Assembly (NCBI GenBank): GCA_026018925.1
Contig: JAKSZU010000219.1
Coordinates: 62,001-126,000, forward strand
Direction of reading: 5' to 3'
DNA from: Tupaia tana
Taxonomy: Eukaryota > Chordata > Mammalia > Scandentia > Tupaiidae
DNA length: 64,000 bases
Part shown: in pieces, positions 37,701 to 48,489 of the stretch
Position numbering within the stretch: the first letter of the stretch is position 1
Layout: each line of letters opens with the position of its first letter
Translations under genes and position numbers: made by a program
The notes under the pieces: generated by a model
Told to the model about the DNA's origin: nothing
The model's database searches: none
What the model saw: the letters and a program-made list of their open reading frames with translations, nothing else

Positions 37701-39417
37701 CAGGCAGGAGATTTGAGCCATTCTCTGAGAAGATTCCACATGGATACTGGTAACATGATATTTCAGGGCACAGGCGAAATGAGATTTTCTACTCATAATT
37801 CAGCCTCCAGCAAGCAAAGCTAGTGTGGTAGGGAGCCCCTCTGGCCTTCTATCCCTGTCTCTGTGTCTCTGAGGTCTCTGCCTCTCTCTGCTCCTGTCTC
37901 CTCATTTTCTTGGGTAATTTTTCCTTTTTACGATTTTTTTAAAGGTAGAATTTCTCTCTGGCTCTCCGCTCCATCTTTTGTTTTGTTAATAAGCCCTTCT
38001 GCTCCTTTCTCCCAGGCAGGAGAGTTGAGCCATTCTCTGAGAAGATTCCACATGGATACTGGGAACTAGATATTTCAGGGCACAGGCGAAATGAAGATTT
38101 TCTACGCATAATTCAGCCTCCAGCAGGCAAAGCTAGTGTGGTAGGGAGCCCCTCTGGCCTTCTATCCCTGTCTCTGTGTCTCTGAGGTCTCTGTCTCTCT
38201 CTGCTCCTGTCTCCTCATTGTTTTTGTTAATTTTTTCTTTTTACGATTTTTTTAAAGGTAGAATTTCTCTCTGCCTCTCAGCTCCATCTTTTGTTTTGTT
38301 AATAAGCCCTTCTGCTCCTTTCTCCCAGGCAGGAGAGTTGAGCCATTCTCTGAGAAGATTCCACATGGATACTGGGAACTAGATATTTCAGGGCACAGGC
38401 GAAATGAAGATTTTCTACTCATAATTCAGCCTCCCGCAAGCAAAGCTAGTGTGGTTGGGAGCCCCTCTGGCCTTCTATCCCTGTCTCTGTGTCTCTGAGG
38501 TCTCTGTCTCTCTCTGCTACTGTCTCCTCATTTTTTTGGTAATTTTTAGTTTTTACGATTTTTTTAAAGGTTGAATTTCTCTCTGGCTCTCAGCTCCATT
38601 TTTTTTTTCGTTAATAAGCCCTTCTGCTCCTTTCTCCCAGGCAGGAGAGTTGAGCCATTCTCTGAGAAGATTCCACATGGATACTGGGAACTAGATATTT
38701 CAGGGCACAGGCGAAATGAAGATTTTCTACTCATAATTCAGCCTCCAGCAAGCAACCCTAATGTTGTAGGGAGCCCTCTGGCCTTCTATCCCTGTCTCTG
38801 TGTCTCTGAGGTCTCTGTCTCTCTCTGCTCCTGTCTCCTCATTTTTTTTTGGTAATTTTTCCTTTTTACGATTTTTTTAAAGGTAGAATTTCTCTCTGGC
38901 TCTCAGCTCCATCTTTTGTTTTGTTAATAAGCCCTTCTGCTCCTTTCTCCCAGGCAGGAGAGTTGAGCCATTCTCTGAGAAGATTCCACATGGATACTGG
39001 GAACTAGATATTTCAGGGCACAGGCGAAATGAAGATTTTCTACTCATAATTCAGCCTCCGGCAAGCAAAGCTAGTGTGGTAGGGAGCCCCTCTGTCCTTC
39101 TATCCCTGTCTCTGTGTCTCTGAGGTCTCTTTCTCTCTCTGCTCCTGTCTCCTCATTTTTTTGGTAATTTTTCCTTTTTACGATTTTTTTAAAGGTAGAA
39201 TTTCTCTCTGGCTCTCAGCTCCATCTTTTGTTTTGTTAATAAGCCCTTCTGCTCCTTTCTCTCAGGCAGGAGAGTTGAGCCATTCTCTGAGAAGGTTCCA
39301 CATGGATACTGGGAACAAGATATTTCAGGACACAGGCGAAATGAAGATTTTCTACTCATAATTCAGCCTCCAGCAAGCAAAGCTAGTGTGGTAGGGAGCC
39401 CCTCTGGCCTTCTATCC
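34735..39417 (+). repeat. Fifteen consecutive members of the inferred 17-mer HOR
   Basis: Starts are 34735, 35048, 35359, 35671, 35983 (K-O), 36296, 36608, 36919, 37231, 37544, 37855, 38168, 38481 (A-H), 38792 and 39106. The first five match 31292-32856 at offset 3443 bp. A-F match 28478-30350 at offset about 7817 bp. H plus the next two match 33170-34106. Adding the two members seen only at 34107 and 34421 gives an inferred full unit of 17 monomers; no single complete copy is in the window. Confidence 0.8.
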
Positions 39418-42400
39418 CTGTCTCTGTGTCTCTGAGGTCTCTGTCTCTCTCTGCTCCTGTCTCCTCATTTTTTTTGGTAATTTTTCCTTTTTACGATTTT
39501 TTAAAGGTAGAATTTCTCTCTGGCTCTCAGCTCCATCTTTTGTTTTGTTAATAAGCCCTTCTGCTCCTTTCTCCCAGGCAGGAGAGTTGAGCCATTCTCT
39601 GAGAAGATTCCACATGGATACTGGGAACTAGATATTTCAGGGCACATGCGAAATGAAGATTTTCTACTCATAATTCAGCCTCCAGCAAGCAAAGCTAGTG
39701 TGGTAGGGAGCCCCTCTGGCCTTCTATCCCTGTCTCTGTGTCTCTGAGGTCTCTGTCTCTCTCTGCTCCTGTCTCCTCATTTTTGTTTGGTAATTTTTCC
39801 TTTTTACGATTTTTTTAAAGGTAGAATTTCTCTCTGGCTCTCAGCTCCATCTTTTGTTTTGTTAATAAGCCCTTCTGCTCCTTTTTCCCAGGCTGGAGAG
39901 TTGAGCCATTCTCTGAGAAGATTCCACATGGATACTGAGAACAAGATATTTCAGGGCACAGGCGAAATGAAGGTTTTCTACTCATAATTCAGCCTCCAGC
40001 AAGCAAAGCTAGTGTGGTAGTGAGCCCCTCTGGCCTTCTATCCCTGTCTCTGTGTCTCTGAGGTCTCTGTCTCTCTCTGCTCCTGTCTCCTCATTTTTTT
40101 TGTTAATTTTTCCTTTTTATGATTTTTTTAAAGGTAGAATTTCTCTCTGGCTCTCAGCTCCATCTTTTGTTTTGTTAATAAGCCCTTCTGCTCCTTTCTC
40201 CCAGGCAGGAGAGTTGAGCCATTCTCTGAGAAGATTCCACATGGATACTGGGAACTAGATATTTCAGGGCACAGGCGAAATGAAGATTTTCTACTCATAA
40301 TTCAGCCTCCAGCAAGCAAAGCTAGTGTGGTAGGGAGCCCCTCTGGCCTTCTATCCCTGTCTCAGTGTCTCTGAGGTCTCTGTCTCTCTCTGCTCCTGTC
40401 TCCTCAATTTTTTTTGGTAATTTTTCTTTTTACGATTTTTTTAAAGGTAGAATTTCTCTCTGGCTCTCAGCTCCATCTTTTGTTTTGTTAATAAGCCCTT
40501 CTGCTCCTTTCTCCCAGGCAGGAGAGTCGAGCCATTCTCTGAGAAGATTCCACATGGATACTGGGAACTAGATATTTCAGGGCACAGGCGAAATGAAGAT
40601 TTTCTACTCATATTTCAGCCTCCAGCAAGCAAAGCTAGTGTGGAAGGGAACCCCTCTGGCCTTCTATCCCTGTCTCTGTGTCTCTAGGGTCTCTGTCTCT
40701 CTCTGCTCCTGTCTCCTCATTTTTTTTGGTAATTTTTCCTTTTTACGAATTTTTTAAAGGTACAATTTCTCTTGCTCTCAGCTCCATCTTTTGTTTTGTT
40801 AATAAGCCCTTCTGCTCTTTTCTCCCAGGCAGGAGAGTTGAGCCATTCTCTGAGAAGATTCCACATGGATACTGGGAACCAGATATTTCAGGGCACAGGC
40901 GAAATGAAGATTTTCTACTCATAATTCAGCCTCCAGCAAGCAAAGCTAGTGTGGTAGGGAGCCCCTCGGGCCTTCTATCCCTGTCTCTGTGTCTCTGAGG
41001 TCTCTGTCTCTCTCTGCTCCTGTCTCCTCATTTTTTTTTGGTAATTTTTCTTTTTACGATTTTTTTAAAGTTAGAATTTCTCTCTGGCTCTCAGCTCCAT
41101 CTTTTGTTTTGTTAATAAGCCTTTCTGCTACTTTCTCCCAGGCAGGAGAGTTGAGCCATTCTCTGAGAAGATTCTACATGGATACTGGGAACTAGATATT
41201 TCAGGGCACAGGCGAAATGAAGATTTTCTACTCATAATTCAGCCTCCAGCAAGCAAAGCTAGTGTGGTAGGGAGCCCCTCTGGCCTTCTATTCCTGTCTC
41301 TGTGTCTCTGAGGTCTCTGTCTCTCTCTGCTCCTGTCTCCTCATTTTTTTGGTAATTTTTCCTTTTTACGATTTTTTTAAAGGTAGAATTTCTCTCTGGC
41401 TCTCAGCTCCATCTTTTGTTTTGTTAATAAGCCCTTCTGCTCCTTTCTCCCAGGCAGGAGAGTTGAGCCATTCTCTGAGAAGATTCCACATGGATACTGG
41501 GAACTAGATATTTCAGGGCACAGGCGAAATGAAGATTTTCTACACATAATTCAGCCTCCAGCAAGCAAAGCTACTGTGGTAGGGAGCCCCTCTGGCCTTC
41601 TATCCCTGTCTCTGTGTCTCTGAGGTCTCTGTCTCTCTCTGCTCCTGTCTCCTCATTTTTTTTTGGTAATTTTTCCTTTTTACGATTTTTTTAAAAGTAG
41701 AATTTCTCTCTGGCTCTCAGCTCCATCTTTTGTTTTGTTAATAAGCCCTTCTGCTCCTTTCTCCCAGGCAGGAGAGTTGAGCCATTCTCTGAGAAGATTC
41801 CACATGGATACTGGGAACAAGATATTTCAGGGCACAGGCGAAATGAAGATTTTCTACTCATAATTCAGCCTCCAGCAAGCAAAGCTAGTGTGGTAGGGAG
41901 CCCCTCTGGCCTTCTATCCCTGTCTCTGTGTCTCTGAGGTCTCTTTCTCTCTCTGCTCCTGTCTCCTCATTTTTTTGGTAATTTTTCCCTTTTACGATTT
42001 TTTTAAAGGTAGAATTTCTCTCTGGCTCTCAGCTCCATCTTTTGTTTTGTTAATAAGCCCTTCTGCTCCTTTCTCCCAGGCAGGAGAGTTGAGCCATTCT
42101 CTGAGAAGATTCCACATGGATACTGGGAACTAGATATTTCAGGGCACAGGCGAAATGAAGATTTTCTACTCATAATTCAGCCTCCAGCAAGCAAAGCTAG
42201 TGTGGTAGGGAGCCCCTCTGGCCTTCTATCCCTGTCTCTGTGTCTCTGAGGTCTCTGTCTCTCTCTGCTCCTGTCTCCACATTTTCTTGGGTAATTGTTC
42301 CTTTTTACGATTTTTTTAAAGGTAGAATTTCTCTCTGGCTCTCAGCTCCATCTTTTGTTTTGTTAATAAGCCCTTCTGCTCCTTTCTCCCAGGCAGAAGA

Positions 42401-43797
42401 GTTGAGCCATTCTCTGAGAAGATTCCACATGGATACTTGGAACTAGATATTTCAGGGCACAGGCGAAATGAAGATTTTCTACTCATAATTCAGCCTCCAG
42501 CAAGCAAAGCTAGTGTGGTAGGGAGCCCCTCTGGCCTTCTATCCCTGTCTCTGTGTCTCTGAGGTCTCTGTCTCTCTCTACTCCTGTCTCCTCATATTTT
42601 TTTGGTTATTTTTCATTTTTACGATTTTTTTAAAGGTAGAGTTTCTCTCTGGCTCTCAGCTCCATCTTTTGTTTTGTTAATAAGCCCTTCTGCTCCTTTC
42701 TCCCAGGCAGGAGAGTTGAGCCCTTCTCTGAGAAGATTCCACATGGATACTGGGAACTAGATATTTCAGGGCACAGGCGAAATGAAGATTTTCTACTCAT
42801 AATTCAGCCTCCAGCAAGCAAAGCTAGTGTGGTAGGGAGCCCCTCTGGCCTTCTATCCCTGTCTCTGTGTCTCTGAGTTCTCTGTCTCTCTCTGCTCCTG
42901 TCTCCTCATTTTTCTTTTGGAAATTTTTCCTTTTTACGATTTTTTTAAAGGTAGAATTTCTCTCTGGCTCTCAGCTCCATCTTTTGTTTTGTTAATAAGC
43001 CCTTCTGCTCCTTTCTCCCAGGCAGGAGAGTTGAGCCATTCTCTGGGAAGATTCCACATGGATACTGGGAACTAGATATTTCAGGGCACAGGCGAAATGA
43101 AGATTTTCTACTCATATTTCAGCCTCCAGCAAGCAAAGCTAGTGTGGTAGGGAACCCCTCTGGCCTTCTATCCCTGTCTCTGTGTCTCTAGGGTCTCTGT
43201 CTCTCTCTGCTCCTGTCTCCTCAATTTTTTTGGTAATTTTTCCTTTTTACGAATTTTTTAAAGGTACAATTTCTCTTGCTCTCAGCTCCATCTTTTGTTT
43301 TGTTAATAAGCCCTTCTACTCTTTTCTCCCAGGCAGGAGAGTTGAGCCATTCTCTGAGAAGTTTCCACATGGATACTGGGAACTAGATATTTCAGGGCAC
43401 AGGCGAAATGAAGATTTTCTACTCATAATTCAGCCTCCAGCAAGCAAAGCTAGTGTGGTAGGGAGCCCCTCTGGCCTTCTATCCCTGTCTCTGTGTCTCT
43501 GAGGTCTCTGTCTCTCTCTGCTCCTGTCTCCTCATTTTTTTTGGTAATTTTTCCTTTTTAAGAATTTTTTAAAGGTAGAATTTCTCACTGGCTCTCAGCT
43601 CCATCTTTTGTTTTGTTAATAAGCCCTTCTGCTCCTTTCTCCCAGGCAGGAGAGTTGAGCCATTCTCTGAGAAGATTCCACATGGATACTGGGAACCAGA
43701 TATTTCAGGGCACAGGCGAAATGAAGATTTTCTACTCATAATTCAGCCTCCAGCAAGCAAAGCTAGTGTGGTAGGGAGCCCCTCTGGCCTTCTATCC

Positions 43798-43847
43798 CTG
43801 TCTCTGTGTCTCTGAGGTCTCTGTCTCTCTCTGCTCCTGTCTCCTCA
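43798..43847 (+). repeat. CT-rich tract of the monomer (recurs in every copy)
   Basis: About 50 bp built of GTCTCT/CTCTGT-like words, with only a few purines other than the G of TG steps. The same tract opens each monomer. Subfamily-diagnostic changes here include GATGTC, GAGTTC, GAAGTC or CTAGGGTC for GAGGTC; CTCTTTCTC for CTCTGTCTC; and CTCAGTG for CTCTGTG. It reads like a decayed simple repeat that has been frozen into the satellite unit. Confidence 0.85.
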
Positions 43848-43887
43848 TTTTTTTTGGTAATTTTTCCTTTTTACGATTTTTTTAAAG

Positions 43888-43958
43888 GTAGAATTTCTCT
43901 CTGGCTCTCAGCTCCATCTTTTGTTTTGTTAATAAGCCCTTCTGCTCCTTTCTCCCAG
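43888..43958 (+). other. Intron-like 71-bp segment of the monomer (recurs in nearly every copy)
   Basis: The segment begins at a donor-like AAAG|GTAGAA (GT at 43888-43889) and ends at an acceptor-like CCCAG|GCAG (AG at 43957-43958). A branch-like TTAAT has its A at 43932, 26 nt before the end of the acceptor, and a strong polypyrimidine tract lies between. These elements sit in the right order and spacing for a very short GT-AG intron. Variants exist: GTATAA, GTACAA, AAAGTTAG and AAAAGTAG at the donor side, and CTCTCAG, CCAAGGCAG or CAATGCAG at the acceptor side. The match may be chance in a CT-rich repeat. Nothing shows that the array is transcribed or spliced. Confidence 0.35.
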
Positions 43959-43975
43959 GCAGGAGAGTTGAGCCA

Positions 43976-43991
43976 TTCTCTGAGAAGATTC
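43976..43991 (+). other. Short dyad TTCTC-T-GAGAA overlapping a GAAGATTC element (per monomer)
   Basis: TTCTCTGAGAA at 43976-43986 is an inverted repeat with 5-bp arms around one T. It overlaps GAAGATTC at 43984-43991, which fits two adjacent nGAAn/nTTCn units of a heat-shock element. A functional element normally needs three or more units in register, and the upstream TTC is out of register. Many copies keep the element; some subfamilies change it to GAAGTTTCC, GAAGGTTCC or GAAGCTTCC. Binding is not claimed. Confidence 0.25.
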
Positions 43992-45361
43992 CACATGGAT
44001 ACTGGGAACTAGATATTTCAGGGCACAGGCGAAATGAAGATTTTCTACTCATAATTCAGCCTCCAGCAAGCAAAGCTAGTGTGGTAGGGAGCCCCTCTGG
44101 CCTTCTATCCCTGTCTCTGTGTCTCTGAGGTCTCTGTCTCTCTCTGCTCCGGTCTCCTCATTTTTTTTTGGTAATTTTTCCTTTTTACGATTTTTTTAAA
44201 GGTAGAATTTCTCTCTGGCTCTCAGCTCCATCTTTTGTTTTGTTAATAAGCCCTTCTGCTCCTTTTTCCCAGGCTGGAGAGTTGAGCCATTCTCTGAGAA
44301 GATTCCACATGGATACTGAGAACAAGATATTTCAGGGCACAGGCGAAATGAAGGTTTTCTACTCATAATTCAGCCTCCAGCAAGCAAAGCTAGTGTGGTA
44401 GGGAGCCCCTCTGGCCTTCTATCCCTGTCTCTGTGTCTCTGAGTTCTCTGTCTCTCTCTGCTCCTGTCTCCTCATTTTTTTTGTTAATTTTTCCTTTTTA
44501 TGATTTTTTTAAAGGTAGAATTTCTCTCTGGCTCTCAGCTCCATCTTTTGTTTTGTTAATAAGCCCTTCTGCTCCTTTCTCCCAGGCAGGAGAGTTGAGC
44601 CATTCTCTGAGAAGATTCCACATGGATACTGGGAACTAGATATTTCAGGGCACAGGCGAAATGAAGATTTTCTACTCATAATTCAGCCTCCAGCAAGCAA
44701 AGCTAGTGTGGTAGGGAGCCCCTCTGGCCTTCTATCCCTGTCTCAGTGTCTCTGAGGTCTCTGTCTCTCTCTGCTCCTGTCTCCTCAATTTTTTTTGGTA
44801 ATTTTTCTTTTTACGATTTTTTTAAAGGTAGAATTTCTCTCTGGCTCTCAGCTCCATCTTTTGTTTTGTTAATAAGCCCTTCTGCTCCTTTCTCCCAGGC
44901 AGGAGAGTTGAGCCATTCTCTGAGAAGATTCCACATGGATACTGGGAACAAGATATTTCAGGGCACAGGCGAAATGAAGATTTTCTACTCATAATTCAGC
45001 CTCCAGCAAGCAAAGCTAGTGTGGTAGGGAGCCCCTCTGGCCTTCTATCCCTGTCTCTGTGTCTCTGAGGTCTCTTTCTCTCTCTGCTCCTGTCTCCTCA
45101 TTTTTTTGGTAATTTTTCCTTTTTACGATTTTTTAAAGGTAGAATTTCTCTCTGGCTCTCAGCTCCATCTTTTGTTTTGTTAATAAGCCCTTCTGCTCCT
45201 TTCTCCCAGGCAGGAGAGTTGAGCCATTCTCTGAGAAGATTCCACATGGATACTGGGAACTTGATATTTCAGGGCACAGGCGAAATGAAGATTTTCTACT
45301 CATAATTCAGCCTCCAGCAAGCAAAGCTAGTGTGGTAGGGAGCCCCTCTGGCCTTCTATCC

Positions 45362-46302
45362 CTGTCTCTGTGTCTCTGAGTTCTCTGTCTCTCTCTGCTC
45401 CTGTCTCCACATTTTCTTGGGTAATTGTTCCTTTTTACGATTTTTTTAAAGGTAGAATTTCTCTCTGGCTCTCAGCTCCATCTTTTGTTTTGTTAATAAG
45501 CCCTTCTGCTCCTTTCTCCCAGGCAGAAGAGTTGAGCCATTCTCTGAGAAGATTCCACATGGATACTTGGAACTAGATATTTCAGGGCACAGGCGAAATG
45601 AAGATTTTCTACTCATAATTCAGCCTCCAGCAAGCAAAGCTAGTGTGGTAGGGAGCCCCTCTGGCCTTCTATCCCTGTCTCTGTGTCTCTGAGGTCTCTG
45701 TCTCTCTCTACTCCTGTCTCCTCATATTTTTTTGGTTATTTTTCATTTTTACGATTTTTTTAAAGGTAGAGTTTCTCTCTGGCTCTCAGCTCCATCTTTT
45801 GTTTTGTTAATAAGCCCTTCTGCTCCTTTCTCCCAGGCAGGAGAGTTGAGCCCTTCTCTGAGAAGATTCCACATGGATACTGGGAACTAGATATTTCAGG
45901 GCACAGGCGAAATGAAGATTTTCTACTCATAATTCAGCCTCCAGCAAGCAAAGCTAGTGTGGTAGGGAGCCCCTCTGGCCTTCTATCCCTGTCTCTGTGT
46001 CTCTGAGTTCTCTGTCTCTCTCTGCTCCTGTCTCCTCATTTTCTTTTGGAAATTTTTCCTTTTTACGATTTTTTTAAAGGTAGAATTTCTCTCTGGCTCT
46101 CAGCTCCATCTTTTGTTTTGTTAATAAGCCCTTCTGCTCCTTTCTCCCAGGCAGGAGAGTTGAGCCATTCTCTGGGAAGATTCCACATGGATACTGGGAA
46201 CTAGATATTTCAGGGCACAGGCGAAATGAAGATTTTCTACTCATATTTCAGCCTCCAGCAAGCAAAGCTAGTGTGGTAGGGAACCCCTCTGGCCTTCTAT
46301 CC
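45362..46302 (+). repeat. Left edge of the 12-mer HOR domain (members c, d, e)
   Basis: Starts are 45362, 45675 and 45989. Member c has CTCCACATTTTCTTGGG, TAATTGTTCC, GGCAGAAGAG and TACTTGGAAC. Member d has TCTCTACTCC, CATATTTTTTTGG, TTATTTTTCATTTTT, GTAGAGTTTC and GAGCCCTTC. Member e has GAGTTC, CTTTTGGAAATTTTT, TCTCTGGGAAG, CATATTTC and GGGAACCCC. The same c-d-e order recurs at 42232, 51303, 54122 and 57878. Confidence 0.9.
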
Positions 46303-48489
46303 CTGTCTCTGTGTCTCTAGGGTCTCTGTCTCTCTCTGCTCCTGTCTCCTCATTTTTTTTGGTAATTTTTCCTTTTTACGAATTTTTTAAAGGTACAATT
46401 TCTCTTGCTCTCAGCTCCATCTTTTGTTTTGTTAATAAGCCCTTCTGCTCTTTTCTCCCAGGCAGGAGAGTTGAGCCATTCTCTTAGAAGATTCCACATG
46501 GATACTGGGAACCAGATATTTCAGGGCACAGGCGAAATGAAGATTTTCTACTCATAATTCAGCCTCCAGCAAGCAAAGCTAGTGTGGTAGGGAGCCCCTC
46601 GGGCCTTCTATCCCTGTCTCTGTGTCTCTGAAGTCTCTGTCTCTCTCTGCTCCTGTCTCCTCATTTTTTTTTGGTAATTTTTCTTTTTACGATTTTTTTA
46701 AAGTTAGAATTTCTCTCTGGCTCTCAGCTCCATCTTTTGTTTTGTTAATAAGCCTTTCTGCTCCTTTCTCCCAGGCAGGAGAGTTGAGCCATTCTCTGAG
46801 AAGATTCTACATGGATACTGGGAACTAGATATTTCAGGGCACAGGCGAAATGAAGATTTTCTACTCATAATTCAGCCTCCAGCAAGCAAAGCTAGTGTGG
46901 TAGGGAGCCCCTCTGGCCTTCTATCCCTGTCTCTGTGTCTCTGAGGTCTCTGTCTCTCTCTGCTCCTGTCTCCTCATTTTTTTGGTAATTTTTCCTTTTT
47001 ACGATTTTTTTTAAAGGTATAATTTCTCTCTGGCTCTCAGCTCCATCTTTCATTTTGTTAATAAGCCCTTCTACTCCTTTCTCCCAGGCAGGAGAGTTGA
47101 GCTATTCTCTGAGAAGATTCCACATGGATACTGGGAACAAGATATTTCAGGGCACAGGCGAAATGAAGATTTTATACTCATAATTCAGCCTCCAGCAAGC
47201 AAAGCTAGTGTGGTAGGGAGCCCCTCTAGCCTTCTATCCCTTTCTCTGTGTCTCTGAGGTCTCTGTCTCTCTCTGCTCCTGTCTCCTCATTTTTTTTGGT
47301 AATTTTTCCTTTTTACGATTTTTTTAAAAGTAGAATTTCTCTCTGGCTCTCAGCTCCATCTTTTGTTTTGTTAATAAGCCCTTCTGCTCCTTTCTCCAAT
47401 GCAGGAGAGTTGAGCCATTCTCTGAGAAGATTCCACATGGATACTGGGAACTAGATATTTCAGGGCACAGGCGAAATGAAGATTTTCTACTCATAATTCA
47501 GCCTCCAGCAAGCAAAGCTAGTGTGGTAGGGAGCCCCTCTGGCCTTCTATTCCTGTCTCTGTGTCTCTGAGGTCTCTGTCTCTCTCTGCTCCTGTCTCCT
47601 CATTTTTTTGGTAATTTTTCCTTTTTACGATTTTTTTAAAGGTAGAATTTCTCTCTGGCTCTCAGCTCCATCTTTTGTTTTGTTAATAAGCCCTTCTGCT
47701 CCTTTCTCCCAGGCAGGAGAGTTGAGCCATTCTCTGAGAAGCTTCCACATGGATACTGGGAACTAAATATTTCAGGGCACAGGCGAAATGAACATTTTCT
47801 ACTCATAATTCAGCCTCCAGCAAGCAAAGCTACTGTGGTAGGGAGCCCCTCTGGCCTTCTATCCCTGTCTCTGTGTGTCTGAGGTCTCTGTCTCTCTCTG
47901 CTCCTGTCTCCTCATTTTTTTTGGTAATTTTTCCTTTTTACGATTTTTTTAAAAGTAGAATTTCTCTCTGGCTCTCAGCTCCATCTTTTGTTTTGTTAAT
48001 AAGCCCTTCTGCTCCTTTCTCCCAGGCAGGAGAGTTGAGCCATTCTCTGAGAAGATTCCACATGGATACTGGGAACAAGATATTTCAGGGCACAGGCGAA
48101 ATGAAGATTTTCTACTCATAATTCAGCCTCCAGCAAGCAAAGCTAGTGTGGTAGGGAGCGCCTCTGGCCTTCTATCCCTGTCTCTGTGTCTCTGAGGTCT
48201 CTTTCTCTCTCTGCTCCTGTCTCCTCATTTTTTTGGTAATTTTTCCTTTTTACGATTTTTTTAAAGGTAGAATTTCTCTCTGGCTCTCAGCTCCATCTTT
48301 TGTTTTGTTAATAAGCCCTTCTGCTCCTTTCTCCCAGGCAGGAGAGTTGAGCCATTCTCTGGGAAGATTCCACATGGATACTGGGAACTAGATATTTCAG
48401 GGCACAGGCGAAATGAAGATTTTCTACTCATATTTCAGCCTCCAGCAAGCAAAGCTAGTGTGGTAGGGAACCCCTCTGGCCTTCTATCC
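46303..48489 (+). repeat. 7-monomer HOR unit (members f-k plus an l/e chimera)
   Basis: Starts are 46303, 46614, 46927, 47240, 47553, 47865 and 48178; length is 2187 bp. Marks: f, CTAGGGTCTC and the 2-bp-shorter CTCTTGCTCTC; g, GAAGTC, AAAGTTAG, GCCTTTCTG and GATTCTAC; h, GTATAATTTC, CTTTCATTTTG, GAGCTATTC and TTTATACTC; i, CCCTTTCTCTG and CTCCAATGCAGG; j, GAAGCTTCC, CTAAATATTT and GAACATTTT; k, AAAAGTAG and GAACAAG. The seventh member is chimeric and returns the series to f. Confidence 0.9.
48178..48489 (+). repeat. Chimeric l/e monomer that shortens the 12-mer to a 7-mer
   Basis: The 5' part is type l (CTCTTTCTC and CATTTTTTTGGTAAT) as at 50364 and 53183. The 3' part is type e (TCTGGGAAG with G at 48362, CATATTTC, GGGAACCCC) as at 45989 and 54749. 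The switch lies between 48237 and 48362. Fusing l to e removes a, b, c, d and one of the two parents' equivalents, five monomers net, and 12 minus 5 is the observed 7. Confidence 0.88.

Larger units (their letters stand above)
43798..44110 (+). repeat. Consensus-like monomer (reference copy)
   Basis: This 313-bp copy carries the majority base at almost every variable site I followed, so it serves as the reference. Hand-counted composition is A61 C77 G61 T114 (44% GC, 61% pyrimidine). Its order is: a CT-rich tract at 43798-43847; a T-rich tract at about 43848-43885 with a run of eight T and another of seven; an intron-like segment at 43888-43958; an 11-bp dyad at 43976-43986; and a mixed-composition remainder to 44110. 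Two CpG positions, in TACGAT and GGCGAAA, are present here and in most copies. The phase chosen is arbitrary because any rotation is equivalent. Confidence 0.95.
39418..45361 (+). repeat. Transitional zone of 19 monomers between two HOR systems
   Basis: Starts are 39418, 39730, 40044, 40357, 40670, 40981, 41294, 41606, 41920, 42232, 42545, 42859, 43174, 43485, 43798, 44111, 44425, 44738 and 45051. Two overlapping periodicities are visible: 39730-40669 matches 44111-45050 at 4381 bp (14 monomers; GGCTGGAG with AAGGTTTTC, then TTTTTTGTTAATT, then CTCAGTG); and 42232-43484 resembles 45362-46613 at 3129-3130 bp (10 monomers). Members of the 12-mer to the right already appear here, from 40670 to 43173, in incomplete order. 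Confidence 0.8.

Noticed and set aside
44738-45050. Chimera of the 40357 type (5') with the 41606 type (3')
   Set aside because: The 3' assignment depends mainly on GAACAAG, a change that occurs in several subfamilies, so the support is too thin to list.
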